A stretch of 64,000 nucleotides of DNA from contig CM060855.1 of assembly GCA_030737835.1 (NCBI GenBank), forward strand, positions 8,223,434 to 8,287,433. Reading direction: 5' to 3'. The stretch comes from Acorus gramineus. Its lineage: Eukaryota; Streptophyta; Magnoliopsida; Acorales; Acoraceae. Made by a program: the position numbers and the translations under genes. The notes below the pieces were generated by a model. The model saw only the letters and a list, made by a program, of their open reading frames with translations. It did not search any database and was not told the DNA's origin. Positions 35,884 to 47,254 of this stretch are shown one piece after another (the first letter of the stretch is position 1; each line of letters begins with the position of its first letter).

Positions 35884-38800
35884 GAGTCCCCACTCTCTAA
35901 CGGACGCCCATAGAAACCAAATTTGCGGGTGTCCGCCATGACCGTCCGAACACATGCGATCGGACTGTCCAAAAAATCATAAAGCAAAAGAAAACAAAAA
36001 CCCAAACTTAAAAACCCTGTCAGATCCGGTCCAAAAAAAAAAAGCAATCAAAATCCCGACTCTCTCCTCTCCTCTCCAAAACAAAACCCCCCGCCCTTGT
36101 GATCACTGGGGACCCCGATTCCAAGTTCCTCTCTCTCTCTCTCTATGATTAAGATTTTTTTATCTAGGGTTTATAATGATTAGGGTTTTATCATCTAGGA
36201 TTTATAATGATTAGGGGTTTTTCATTTAGGGTTTGTGATGATTGGGGGTTTTCATCTAGGGTTTATGATGATTAGGATTTATGATAATTAGGGTTTCTAA
36301 TTATGTATTTGTGAACTGCAAGTGGTTTGAGAAACCCTTATAATATTTTCATATGATGAATAATTGCATATGATCAATGATGATGTTAGTGTTTGTAAAG
36401 TTGTTTGATTTGTCACATTGTTGTCCTCTCACTTAGGTCCCATAGCATAATTGTACCAAAAATCATGATGCTGTTTTTTAGTACAAGAGAAGAAGAATTT
36501 GTTTTTACAAGGGAGAAGAGCATTAACTATATTAACACAGATAAACCCTAGATGGAAAAACCTTAATCATCATAACCCTAGATGGAAAAACCCCCAATCA
36601 TCACAAAACCTAGACGAAAAACCCCTAATCATCATAAACCCTAGATGATAAAACCCTAATCATCATAAACCCTAAATAAAAACCCTAATCATAGAGAGAG
36701 AGAGAGAGGAACCTCGAATTGGAGTTGCCGAGTTCGCGGGTGGTCACCAGATCGCGGGTGCTCGTGGTGGTCATAAGGGGTCTCGGGGGGTTTTTTTCGT
36801 TTTGGAGAGGAGAGTTGAGAGAGAGTCAGGGGTTTTGATTGGTTTTTTTTTTGCTTTTTTTTTTTGGACCTTCCGATCACGTGCAGGCGTCCGTCATAGA
36901 GTGGGACTGTGTGTGTGTGTGTGTGTAACTGATCTCATCTTCCAGTGGTGTGTCTTTTCTGTCTCTGTTAGTTTTACTCTTGACCTCAGATAATCAATTT
37001 TAATGGATTAAACTGGCTGGGAAAGCTAATTATCCTTTGAATAAAGTGACTAAAAAATAGGATAAGTTGGATGTTGCACCTAACACGTCCATTATTTATT
37101 TGGAGTGTCCATGCTTTAGAAGTAACGGTTCTAGCTGATAGAAATTTGGCAACTTAAATGGGACAACTCCCTTGATTGGTATCCACCTAGAGCGCAAAAT
37201 GGCACACCCGCCAAGTGAGCTGTTTAGGTGCAAACCCACCTAGAGTGCTGTCTAATTCCTAGGTGAGGCGGGGACTTTCCAAAAATACAGACAGAAGAAC
37301 CTACACAGCAGGTCAGGCCTTTTGGAACAATTGCTAGATTAGAAATGGCATTGGCATGACAATATCAGATCAAGACAACTAAAAATCATATATCTGAAAA
37401 CTAATAATTCCAAGCATTAACATTTTCTCTTCCTATTAGGATAATGAACAATAAAATATATTAGTATCGGCCCCTTCACCTAACCAAATTGATACGGTGT
37501 ATAGAGAGGAAAACATGTCAGGCTTTATGTGCTCAAAATGTGACTTACTAAACATGAATCCATAAGATAAGACAACACAGACTTAAACGAATCCAGAAGT
37601 TAACTGAGCAACTTACAGTTCCATGCCAATCTCCACGATACACTTCTCCATAGGACCCTGCCAGAAAAATATCATAATAGGTGAAGTACAAAACTGTACA
37701 TCCGAGTCAAAAGAATGAATAAGACCCAATGTGCAATGACATGCAATAATACTGAGGAAAGGATATGTGAAGAATGTACCAAGTCCTATTCGCTCGCCCA
37801 AAGTAATTTCCTCCCATTGAATTTCCCACTCTGCGACATCATCAAGTGCAACATCAGATTTAGTGCTCTCATATCCTGTAGATTTATCAGAATTTCTTTC
37901 AGCTTCTTGATGAGCAAGAACCCTATCCTGTTCTTGCTCAAGGCTACTATCAGGCTTATGATTGCTTCCTGATTGCTCATAACCAGCACAATCTGCTTCG
38001 TCATTCCTTTGATCAGTATAGACATTCTTGCCACACGCAGCATTGGTTATCAAAGGAGGGCACGTGCCCAACTGCTCATATTGCCTGCTGACAGCAGCCG
38101 TTGTTGCTACAACTGCAGCAGCCGTGGCAGTTGTTGCTACTACCGCTGCAGCAGTGGCAGCGGCAGTGGCAGAAGCAGTCCCGGGAACTTCAGCATTTGA
38201 GTCAGAGGTTGATTTAGAAGCAGCAACCACCATTGATGAAGCAACAACGGCTGCCGTTGCTGCTGCTGCAGCCACAGGCATGTGTTTTAGCAACTTCATT
38301 GGAGAAGTATCCTGTGATTGTGCAGATGAATTTTCAGATAGAGATGAGCAAGAAAGGCCAGTCGCTTCCCGCAAATCTAATGGACGACGAACCCCCAAAC
38401 CATCAACAGGTTTCAGTTGTTCCAGCTGTGGCCTGAAAGGCACTGTTTTTTGTTGCAAATTTGGCTTCGGTAGAGGAGGCAAAAATTGGCCAGGCCTTCC
38501 CTCACATTGAGTTTTTTGCCTATTACCATTCTTCCTCTTATTCACTTCTTCCTTATCTTCAGATTGATTCATGTCCTCAACCATTGGAGCTTCTTTCTCT
38601 TCAGAATATATGTTGTTGAACAAGTCCGGAGGTGCAACAACCCCACTTTCCAATAATACATCATGAAGTTTCTGTGCTAGTCTTGGGTTCTCTTTTGCTG
38701 CATCAATCATGTACTGTGACACATCGTTTACTTTCATCCAACGCGCAGCAGGCGAACTGACCCCTTCAGTCCAAGAAGGAGATCTTGCATGGTTGTAAGG

Positions 38801-41800
38801 GTTATTCGGCCTAGCAGTGGTTTCAAGTTCCGACACCTGAGCTTTGCAAGAGCTTTTGGAAACATCACAAATTCTTGATTCATTATCCACCGCACTTTTA
38901 CCAGAAAGTTCCTTGAAGGAATAGCATCCTTGGTTCTCATGAAACCTAGATTCATCCAAATTATGTCTCTCATTGAATTCAATTTCAGAAGTAGAAAGAG
39001 ATTCAGACATGGATCTTTTTTCCAGTGGCTCATTCTCAGAAGAACAGCCAATTGAACTAGTTGCACCACTACTGGAAGAGGCAACATGGCAGTTGTCGAC
39101 ATCCCCAAGAGATGAGCTAGGTGGCAAAGAAAGCTCTTCATATTCAATTTGTGGTCCCGCTGTGTCTAATGGGATAAGAGTGCCAGGGTCTCCCATAAGA
39201 TCTACAATGAACTCCCTGTTATGTTACGCAAAATTTTCAGATCAACAAGTTCCTATGAAAGATGGTTCAACTATCACTTTATAAATTAAAAAAAATTGTA
39301 TCTCATAAGAAATCCAGATGCCATATTCATAAAAGTAATTATGAATACAGATAACCAAATCTGCAAAGAAATGTTACATTTTTCCTTGGTGTGTGTGTGC
39401 GCCTGCATGTGCGTGTTTGAGTTTAGGTGGAAGGAGGAGGTTGTGTGTAGGGAAAGAAATTGAGATTGTTAAATTTTGTAAATTTACCTGCCATCATTAA
39501 ACTTTACAATGTTCACAGCGCCATCATCAAGGCCAGTATACTGCTTCCCTTTCAATAATTGGCATGGAACTCCTATACTATCAGCCAAAACCTGAGATTA
39601 AAATTAATTATACCAGTTATACTAGCAGAATGTTCAAAAATCATATACAATCAATATATCACAGCAACCAAATAACAATTCTAACGAAGATTTACTCCAT
39701 AGAGAATCCATATACACACCAATAAATGGAACACTGAAAATCTTGCGATGAAAAACCAACAGCGATATAAGGTTCCATCATGAGATTGGAGGCAAATAAG
39801 ATAAAAGATCAGGAGGAAAAGAACAAAGCCATCCAAAATCCAAATGATGTTTACATAATAATATAATTTTTTTACAAATCAAACAAACGGAAACAGAGAC
39901 CATAACAAGAAGCTACATCAGCAGATTAATATAAAATGGCAAGATATGAAAAGCATATTATCCCAAAAACAAGAGTGTTGAAAATTAATTAGAAGAGAAG
40001 AAAGAACCTTAAACAACAATGATCGATGACGAGCCAACCCAACTGTCAAACGGCCAAGAGGCAGCACCATGTTACCAATACTTGATCTCAAGTGGTTACT
40101 TAACCTCTTCCATTCTTTCAGCATACGTTCAGGGTCCCCAACTGGTCCACCCATATAGTCAGCAACCAAAACAGCAAGCTTTTGTACCAAATCCCTGCCA
40201 GTGAAACTTAGAAATTTTTCTCCAGACTCAACAGCCATCACAAGCGCCCTCTGTTCAAGTGTTAATAGGTCAGCATCTTCTGCCCTATTAACTAATATAG
40301 CTTCACAGCTGATATTATTAGTTATTGGCATCCCTTGCAGATCAACAAGTGAAGGCATCTTTACTGAAGAAGGCTCAGCCATAATGCCATAGAGATCATA
40401 GAAACCATCCAATGCCTTGTCATTGTAGCTAAGAGCATTGTAATTCTGCAAAGCGTGGACAAATCTACCATGAGATAGGTTAGCAAGCAACTAGAGAGAG
40501 TGACGGAATTACACAAACAAGCTACTTTAATATTAACTTTGAATTAGATTGATAGATATATTATTCTTTTAAAAAAAAGGTTAGATTGAAAAAAATGTGC
40601 ACTATATGCATAAGTTCCTCTTTTTTTATATAAATAATGAAATGGACTGGCTAAACGCAAAAGAATCAACGTATCTATTTCATAACATCAAAAAGTGATA
40701 AACCTGTCTCAACTAAGCTTTAAGGCTCTGATTCACAATTTTCATCTTTATATTGGTCCGATTTTCCTTCAACTTCAAATATCTCATACAAGTCGTTCCG
40801 AGCAAGGAAATCAAATCAACTGCTGCAGATCAACCCCGAGCATCATAAAACACCCATCATGCTTTAAATAGTGAATGTTCTACCATACCATTATGTGCCA
40901 TGTTGTGTCATACAATACCATAACAATACAATAGATATAAGCCATGCCATGCCAATAAATTGAGATTTCTTTTTTTTACAAGATCCAGTAAATTGAGATT
41001 AAAATTCATATCATATATTATATATGATAAAGAATTTTGATGTGCACATGCCTGATTAGCATAATACATGACTGGATTTCCAGTATGATCATAAAGTGTA
41101 AGAAGCACTACAACATGGAGGTGATTGTGAATTTTTGTTATGCACAGTAGGAACCCTGCTACCATTCACTGATAGAATCTAGATACAGTTCCAAAATGGA
41201 GAAAACGGCTGTTGGATATGTGGGGTAACGATCATCGTACCTCTCGCATGCTAAGCAATTCAGGCCTGTAAAAATCAGCTAGATATGATCACTATGTACT
41301 TCTTGGCAGATTGAGAAGAGCTGTTGATCATAGAGAAAAGCTTAGCCGTAGCATGGAGCTCCAACAAATATCATTTGTGTGAATAAGAAATAGAGGAGAT
41401 GACTGTTATGATGACTTCATTGACATGCTTTATCTTTGTCAACATTCGGATGCCAGATCATCCAATAACTCCCAGGGAAAATCCCAAATTGGATCCAAAA
41501 TTCATCAACAAGTTAGTGTGAGCTTATCAATGCAGTTAATCGGTTGTACTCTTTGACACAACCATGAAGAATATAACCATTAGATACATGAACATTTATT
41601 CTCAAGGAAGCAAGAAAGATAACCTTATACCTTAAAACGTTCTAAAGAGGGCTTTTATCTATCGAAATGAGGAATCATTGCCAGTAAGAGATCCTCATAA
41701 TGCCATATAGGAAAAATCAATTTAAGAAAATAATATAGAGCCAAGCAGTGGATGGATGGCATAAGGTGGGTCATGAGTACTCTATAGGAAATATTGTAGA

Positions 41801-44504
41801 AGTAATCAATCACACCTAGTGATGTGCTTGTTTGATCCCATATGCAGACTGATGGAGACAGACTATATTGATCATTATTTCCAACAGTGTTTAGTATGAA
41901 GCCATGAAATTGAAAGATTCACTAGCTTATTAAATTAAAAAAATCATAACAATTAATTTTCCATAAAATTGCTTATATCATCATCTTCCTTTTCCCTTTT
42001 TCATCAGCATCTCTTCTTTGTTCCTCTCCATCTTCTCTGTCAACTTTTTTATATCAACAGTTGGTTACACTGATAAACAACACTCGTTGATAAGGGAACA
42101 CCTTCTCGAAGAGGAGATGTAACCTTATATAGAAGATAATCTCGCCACTCCAATCGGATTGGTCCGATCGAATGTAGAGGATAAGAGAGTACTCGCCACC
42201 TCCTACGGATCGTCGATCAACAAAAGAAGATAAGAGAAACTCTCGCCACTTTCAACTTGTTCACAATTAGAATACAAGAAGAAAGATAAGAGAGAAAGTT
42301 TGCACTCAAGAGAATCCACTCTTAGGCTCACTTTGAAGAGAATATTTTTAATTAAACTTGACTTGCATTCCCATTCAACTTTGAGGGTTTATATAGGCCA
42401 AGGAAGGGGACAAGTCTCATAAAGATCAACAATTTCTATGTTGACTTGTCCCATTCCCATGCCTTGGGAACAAAAGTACATATTCCAAAACATTGACCCC
42501 AAATTACAAGACTTTGTTCTAATTCCAAAACATGGGAATTGAACAATACAATTTACAAGACATTAACTACGTTTGGAAACATAAAACACAATTAACAAGA
42601 GCTTGGAAATGCCAATATCAACAACCAAAGTGGTCAAGTCAACAACCACTTTCTTCAAAACCAATTTGGTGGGATTGGGATGCAAAGGGAGGTAGATGCT
42701 CCGGCATCACTCGTCAGACCCATATAGTAGGATGTAATTCATAAGAATAAGAAGTCCTAAATACAACATACACATAGTTGGCTCTTTGGCTAAAGGTATA
42801 AAAAGTCCTAAATAGAACACACACAGGGTTAGATCTTTGGCTAGGAGCCACGAATATTTCTCCCGTAAATCTTGAGCTCGAATCCCCTCAGACTTACCTG
42901 ATAGGCTGATACACAGGGTTTGTGGATGATTAGGTGCAACTGGTGTTTTCCCAACATTAATGTTGGGATTCCTTGTCACCAAAAAAGCCCTGAACAGCAA
43001 AACGAAAATCATATTCTCTCTCATGCTCTTCAATCTGCATATGACCCCATATGTGCATGAGACCTCCCTCAAATAGATTCAAAAGAATGGGTAGCATGGA
43101 GAATGTGTTCTGCCTTGCTCTCTTAAAGGGACCTGAACATCATTTGCATCAATGCAACTCACATACTGGTCCATGCCACTGTTTTTATCATTGATCACCC
43201 CCCAGCACTATGCATAAAATCTCTCAATTATGCCTACACCATATCGAAAGTGTTTAAAAGGTTGATTGTGGATTCAAGATCCTACTCACTTAGCCACCTT
43301 CCTTATTTGAGTTGAAAACTGGGTTGCAGGCCAATCAGCCGACATAAGTCAAAGGAAAGAATCACCCTGGTTTGTTGGGAGGGGGGGGGGGGGGGGGCGC
43401 TATCAGAGTCTAACACATATGCTACATATTACTTTTGCACCTAGGCAATATGCCCTTAATGCCCGAGATCTAAAGTGACCTCTGTGCCTTGCACTATTGA
43501 GGAAACCGTGGACCATGTGATCAATTGGTGCTCATATATCTTCATATATCCCAGCATAGAAAGAGACAAGACAGCAAGAGCAAGATTCACACAACTCATA
43601 CCACATGCGTTTTGTTAGAACTCTGGCTAACCAGAAATTGGAAAAACTCTTCGACTGGTGACCTGGACCTGGCTGTGTGTTTTCTCTTTGAACTTGCTTC
43701 ATATCTGCTTTGAGCATTCCACTTCAATGTAATAAAGGTAGGATGCCTACCATTTCATAAAAAAAAATTGAAAAAAAACAATGAATTGCGGCTGATCTTT
43801 GTTGAAAACACATGGGATGGTGTGCCAGGAAGTATATATAAGATACAATAAAATTGTTTCTAGTCCAAATGGTTTTCTTTTCTACAATAGTAAGCTCCTC
43901 AAAATGACATAATTCGTGTTCTTGATACCAAGCTAAAGAGGATCACATAATCTAAAAAGAAAGTGAGAGAGAGGGAGAGAGAGAGACTGACCCAATACCG
44001 GAAAGCCAGGACCTCGGCGGGCGTGCCCCTCGCATCGCAGGATCCGAGGCTGATCTGCTTTACCGCCTCGATCTGCACGGCCTCCGGATCCTCTCTCGCA
44101 CTCATCTCCAGCGCCAGCTGTATCTGGAACTCCTCCATCTCATCCGCCGCGGCCTCCGTCGCCGCCGCCGCCGCCACCTCCTCCCCTCCCCCGCCCGACC
44201 CGGGAGAACCCTCCCTCTCAAGAACAGAATCCAACGCCGCGGCCGCCTCCGCCGCGCGGTCCGAACCACCTCCACCTCCTCCTCCGCCGCCGCGCTTGCC
44301 CGTGACGGAGTTCAGCCAATTCGACAGCCCCGAGAGCGGCCTCTGCTGCTGCTGGTGCTGCTCGGCGTTCCGGGAGGGGGACAACCACGAGAGGGGAGGG
44401 GACGATTTCCCGGCGGATTGGAAGTTGGGTTTGCCGCCGGAGGACGAGGAGTCGTCGGAGGAGGAGCCGGGCATGACGTGGAGCTTCTTGAGGAGGCTCC
44501 TCAT
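26656..44504 (-). CDS. SIS8: Raf-like MAPKKK with EDR1 domain (SIS8-like), 13 exons, about 1095 aa
   Basis: Ser/Thr kinase of the plant Raf-like B group, a signalling kinase of cytosol/nucleus. Exons (minus): 44504-43992, 40445-40008, 39591-39488, 39215-37780, 37657-37617, 35447-35379, 33023-32923, 30476-30401, 30297-30199, 30096-30028, 27819-27770, 27681-27505, 26770-26656; 3288 nt, all GT-AG. The N-terminal EDR1-type domain includes [19 protein letters not shown] and ends in exon 4. A long disordered middle is encoded by exon 4. The kinase domain starts near 818 with Gly loop GLGSYGEVY, catalytic Lys in VAVKK (about 849), HRDLKSPN (Asp about 944), DFG (962-964) and APE (987-989), so it looks active. 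The start is the ATG at 44504, beginning [12 protein letters not shown] as in SIS8; an upstream in-frame GTG is not needed. Exon 1 is very GC-rich with poly-Gly; exon 4 has an Ala/Thr/Val tract. Arabidopsis SIS8 affects sugar and salt responses. Confidence 0.95.
27820..30027 (-). other. MAPKKK intron between exons 10 and 11 (2208 nt)
   Basis: AT-rich; it hosts the Mutator-like MITE at 29167-29702. Remaining sequence shows no coding match. Confidence 0.75.
29167..29702. mobile_element. Mutator-like MITE with 9-bp target-site duplication
   Basis: Ends are GGGAAAAATCTATATAACCC and, inverted, GGGAAAAATCCATGCAACCC, followed by long matching arms (at least 125 bp each) made of repeated AACCCCCT...AAATCCA units. 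Flanks are identical 9-mers TACTAAAAA at 29158-29166 and 29703-29711. Long TIRs plus a 9-bp duplication define a MULE-type element. The roughly 290-bp interior lacks a transposase. Confidence 0.9.
30477..32922 (-). other. MAPKKK intron between exons 7 and 8 (2446 nt)
   Basis: AT-rich intron. The part from about 32150 to 32850 differs in composition. It contains GTGGGATCGACCTCTTACTA near 32802, recalling the 3' end of plant gypsy LTRs, and a TATAAAAAAAAGG-like signal near 32144. A solo-LTR relic is possible but unproven. Confidence 0.4.
34577..35003 (+). mobile_element. 5'-truncated LINE (L1-type) 3' end with A-rich tail
   Basis: The translated segment 34577-34792 contains [19 protein letters not shown] and then [15 protein letters not shown]. 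This is the zinc-binding-like C-terminal region (zf-RVT) that follows reverse transcriptase in plant L1 elements. A presumed 3' UTR of about 190 bp ends in AAAAAAATAAAATAAAAAC at about 34985-35003. It lies antisense to the host MAPKKK gene. The 5' boundary and target duplication were not resolved. Confidence 0.7.
35354..35376. repeat. (GA)n microsatellite at the 5' end of MAPKKK intron 6
   Basis: On the gene's strand, donor GTATCT runs directly into CTCTCT repeats. See the finding on CT tracts at donors. Confidence 0.85.
35886..36906. mobile_element. Fold-back element with telobox-rich minisatellite arms
   Basis: Left arm starts GTCCCCACTCTCTAACGGACG; right end inverted reads CAGTCCCACTCTATGACGGACG. 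Arms of about 350-400 bp continue to match: a GTCCAAAAAA block, a CTCTCCTCTCCAAAAC block and CTCTCTCTCTATGATTA. Each arm then holds about five units like TCTAGGGTTTATGATGATTA. The spacer is about 36300-36545. It is bordered by (TA)n on the left and (TG)n on the right. No transposase and no clear target duplication. Classification beyond fold-back/TIR element is uncertain. Confidence 0.8.
36909..36927. repeat. (TG)n microsatellite next to the fold-back element
   Basis: GTGTGTGTGTGTGTGTGT directly after the right arm of the 35886-36906 element. Confidence 0.85.
38090..38290 (-). repeat. GCN/ACN codon-repeat tract in MAPKKK exon 4
   Basis: Encodes an Ala/Thr/Val-rich stretch including [20 protein letters not shown] and [19 protein letters not shown]. 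On the plus strand it appears as GCAGCAGTGGCAGC-type imprecise trinucleotide repeats. It lies in the disordered linker between EDR1 and kinase domains. Confidence 0.85.
42843..42978 (-). repeat. Dispersed repeat relic, family shared with 60908-61080
   Basis: Read on the minus strand: GGTGACAAGGAATCCCAACATTAATGTTGGGAAAAC..., with CACAAACCCTG and later GGGGATTCGAGCTC. The region at 60908 on the plus strand reads GATGACGAGGAACCCCAACATTAGTTGGGAAAC..., with TACAAACCTT and GGGATTTGAACTTG. Same order, so the same dispersed family. TE class unknown. Confidence 0.6.
43381..43397 (+). repeat. Homopolymer run of at least 17 G
   Basis: Poly-G inside MAPKKK intron 1, so poly-C on the transcribed sense strand. 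Confidence 0.85.
43964..43986. repeat. (GA)n microsatellite at the 5' end of MAPKKK intron 1
   Basis: On the gene's strand, donor GTCAGT is followed at once by CTCTCTCTCTCC repeats. Confidence 0.85.
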
Positions 44505-45551
44505 GGTACCCACAAGAGCAAATCTCCTTCTGTCAGAGAATTGTGAGCGGCATCGGTTCTGGGTCTGCTTTGATCATCAAAACCCACCATGAAAAATCAC
44601 ACCCACAGGAGAATGAACGAATCAATCGCGATATCAAGTGAAAAGATTGGATTTTGTTGGCAAATGTACGACCAACAGAGAGCAGTGGTAGATGAAGAAC
44701 AAGAAGAAACAGTGACCCTATGTGGGTTTTATTTTATTTTTCCTTAATTGTGGATTGACTTCTTTGGATGGGTTATATGTTTCTTAAAATAAAAATAAAA
44801 AATAAAAAATAATTTTGAATAAAAAAATAATAAATTGGGACAAGATGGTGGCCTGGTGGGGGTGTAAAGAATCAGTTGGGAGGAACAGAAAATGAGGGTT
44901 TCAGAGTTGGGAGTGGGAGCCCACTTGAGAACTGCCCAATTGGGGGCAAATTGTGTATTTTTATGTGCAGTTATTAGTGAGAGTGGTTTTGATGTTATTG
45001 GTTTCTACTTTCCATTTGTTGACATGTGAAGATTTTATGGTGTTGAAATTTAATGCTATCAGTCACAACTTGTTCTTTGTTTGTTGGAGATTGATGTGTT
45101 GTTGTGTATAATTAATTTTTCTTCACTGGTTTCTGTGGTTTTAAGATCTTGAACACACACATCAAGGTAAGCAACTTGTGGAAAATGAGTTGAGCAAAAA
45201 ATTGTGAAAAATGAAACTTGAGGCCCTGAAATGGCGCGGTCACCGTCACCCATAGATTGATAAACCTACCCCAACAAAAAAAAATTAATACATATGTTTT
45301 GAACCGTTACTCATTACATGTACTATACTTCTATAAAGTATGAACACAAGTTCATTCACACCAAACAGACACAAAATCATTCATTGTATCACAAATGAGA
45401 TAAGGGAACACATACACAAAGTGAACTATGAGAGGGGAGAGACGATGACGACGGAAATACAGGGAGAGAGGGAGGAGAGGGGGAGGGGGGGATGGTTCGG
45501 GTGGGTCTAAAAATTAAAATGTTTATTTTTTAGTTGATAAATTTATTTTTT

Positions 45552-45640
45552 TTCTTTTGATCAAATCTTACTCTATCAGTAAGCGACAAGATTTGAATCT
45601 AAATCCCCTCATTGAAGAAGGGGTACCTCTCCCATCCTAC
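45552..45640 (-). repeat. Short SINE-like relic, copy A
   Basis: On the minus strand: GGGAGAGGTACCCCTTC...AATGAGGGGATTTAGATTCAAATCTTG. It matches copy B at 46550-46625 over about 55 bp, including a B-box-like ATTCRARTCTTG. Confidence 0.45.
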
Positions 45641-46549
45641 TAAAATTAAAATGTTATATATAATAATTTTAACTTTTTTAAAGTTAAAAAAAATGATAGG
45701 ATGATGTTAATAATGGGTGGGTTTAGTATTTTGTGGGGTGGAATACCCATTCTTGGCCATGAATGCAGTTGGAGGTGGGGAGCTAAAAAAGTTTATATGA
45801 TTGTGTGCGCGGTACTCTTGTTTATTGGGGTATTATATCAAGTCCCACGTGTTATCTCTGTTTATTTGTGTAGGTATATACAATTCATTAAAAAAAAAAA
45901 TCTAATGAAAAAGATATATGTTACTTTTAAAAAAACTCAAGCATGTGAAAACTGCATGGGCTGTATGCAGCTTTTTCCCTAACATTATCATGGTGTAAAG
46001 ATTTCTCTCATACAAAAAAAAAAAGCATTTTGAAATTTTATTTTGTTCCATCAAGATGTCTAACAAATAATAAAATTAGATGGCCAGAAATATCATAGTT
46101 CTATATTTCCTGATTTTTTTTATATGATGATGATCTTTATATATATACTAAATCAATGAGTTATGTGGAAAATTATATGGAAGGAATCAAATAAATCAAT
46201 AGAAGTTCAATACATACTATTTCCTTAGATCATCATTGCAGACTAAAATGATTCAAATTGTGCCCCTGAGAGATGCAATAATACAATTAAAAAGTGCCAT
46301 TAACTTGAAAATATAATATCTTGATCATGAAAAAAAACATTTAAACAGTCTCTATCTCACTTTATAATAATTGAGTTTGTTTGTTGAGACATGAAGAAAT
46401 CCAACAACACACAATTTATGGACATTGAATGAAGAAGCTATAATTCAACAACTCGGGTTGTCCATACCATCCTTGGCTTTTGAAATCAATTTCTAGGTTG
46501 GAAAAAAATTATACAAATCTCTCCAAATGATTGAAATCTTAATACATAT

Positions 46550-46625
46550 CTGAACCTCATGGTAGAGGTACCCCCTCACTAGTGAGGGGACCTGTATTCG
46601 AGTCTTGCCATTGAAATTTCTGCAT
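46550..46625 (+). repeat. Short SINE-like relic, copy B
   Basis: TGGTAGAGGTACCCCCTCAC then AGTGAGGGGACCTGTATTCGAGTCTTGCC, resembling pol III A and B boxes at tRNA-like spacing. Related to the inverted copy at 45552-45640. Confidence 0.45.
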
Positions 46626-47254
46626 GTATATATGTAGCTCAAGACAACACAAGATTCTGATCGCCGTAGATCGCCATTGATGAATCGCATTTGTCTATTT
46701 TGTATTTTGTCCTTAAGAATATTATGTCATCTCCCTTAAAAGAATCAACTACTTAAATTAGCAGCTAATACATGTGATATTCAAGGGATTTGCCAATATT
46801 ATTTCCAATTATAGAGCCAACAACATTGACGGCAATCAGAGAATTATTAATTCATATTTTGAACATGTCAGTTTGCTATGGACATTAATTAAAACGAATC
46901 TAACACTGTTTCATGATAAATTAATTGTGTGGCAACTGTGCAGTATAGGCAGTGCTAGCTAAGGCTGTAAAATGGGAATCTGGAAGAACACAGCATTATA
47001 GATTGTGGTAGTTACTGTTTGCCTATAGAGCATAGTTGAACTATTTTGCTACTCCCATGGTGTTTGTTTATTATGATGATTAACAGACCTTAGGTTATAT
47101 TTATATAATCCATTTATCAGTGTTGTTGACATAGTTTTTTACCTTTTTTTTTTTTTTTTGAAAAGATGACAATGGAAAAATATATATAGATACAGATATA
47201 GTGACATACAATTTATTATTTCAGTCTTATCTGACCGAAGTGTTAACATCTTCC

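Larger units (their letters stand above)
35448..37616 (-). other. MAPKKK intron between exons 5 and 6 (2169 nt)
   Basis: Mostly occupied by the large fold-back element at 35886-36906 with its flanking (TA)n and (TG)n microsatellites; the remainder is AT-rich intron. Confidence 0.75.
40446..43991 (-). other. MAPKKK intron 1 (3546 nt)
   Basis: Largest intron. It contains short direct repeats of a GATAAGAGA...CTCGCCAC motif at about 42130-42300, a repeat-family relic at 42843-42978, a G17 run at 43381-43397, an A-rich-tailed stretch ending near 43775 that resembles a LINE 3' end, and a CT microsatellite at the donor. No coding exon is supported inside. Confidence 0.65.

Noticed and set aside
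38028..38510. Plus-strand ORF opposite the MAPKKK Ala/Thr tract
   Set aside because: Arises from trinucleotide repeats read in antisense; no independent evidence.
43963..44592. Plus-strand 209-codon ORF opposite MAPKKK exon 1
   Set aside because: GC-rich antisense frame; the minus-strand frame carries the conserved EDR1-type sequence.
46558..46612. Possible tRNA gene from A/B-box-like motifs
   Set aside because: No complete cloverleaf: no acceptor stem or anticodon arm could be formed by eye, and a related degenerate copy exists nearby; better called a SINE-like relic.
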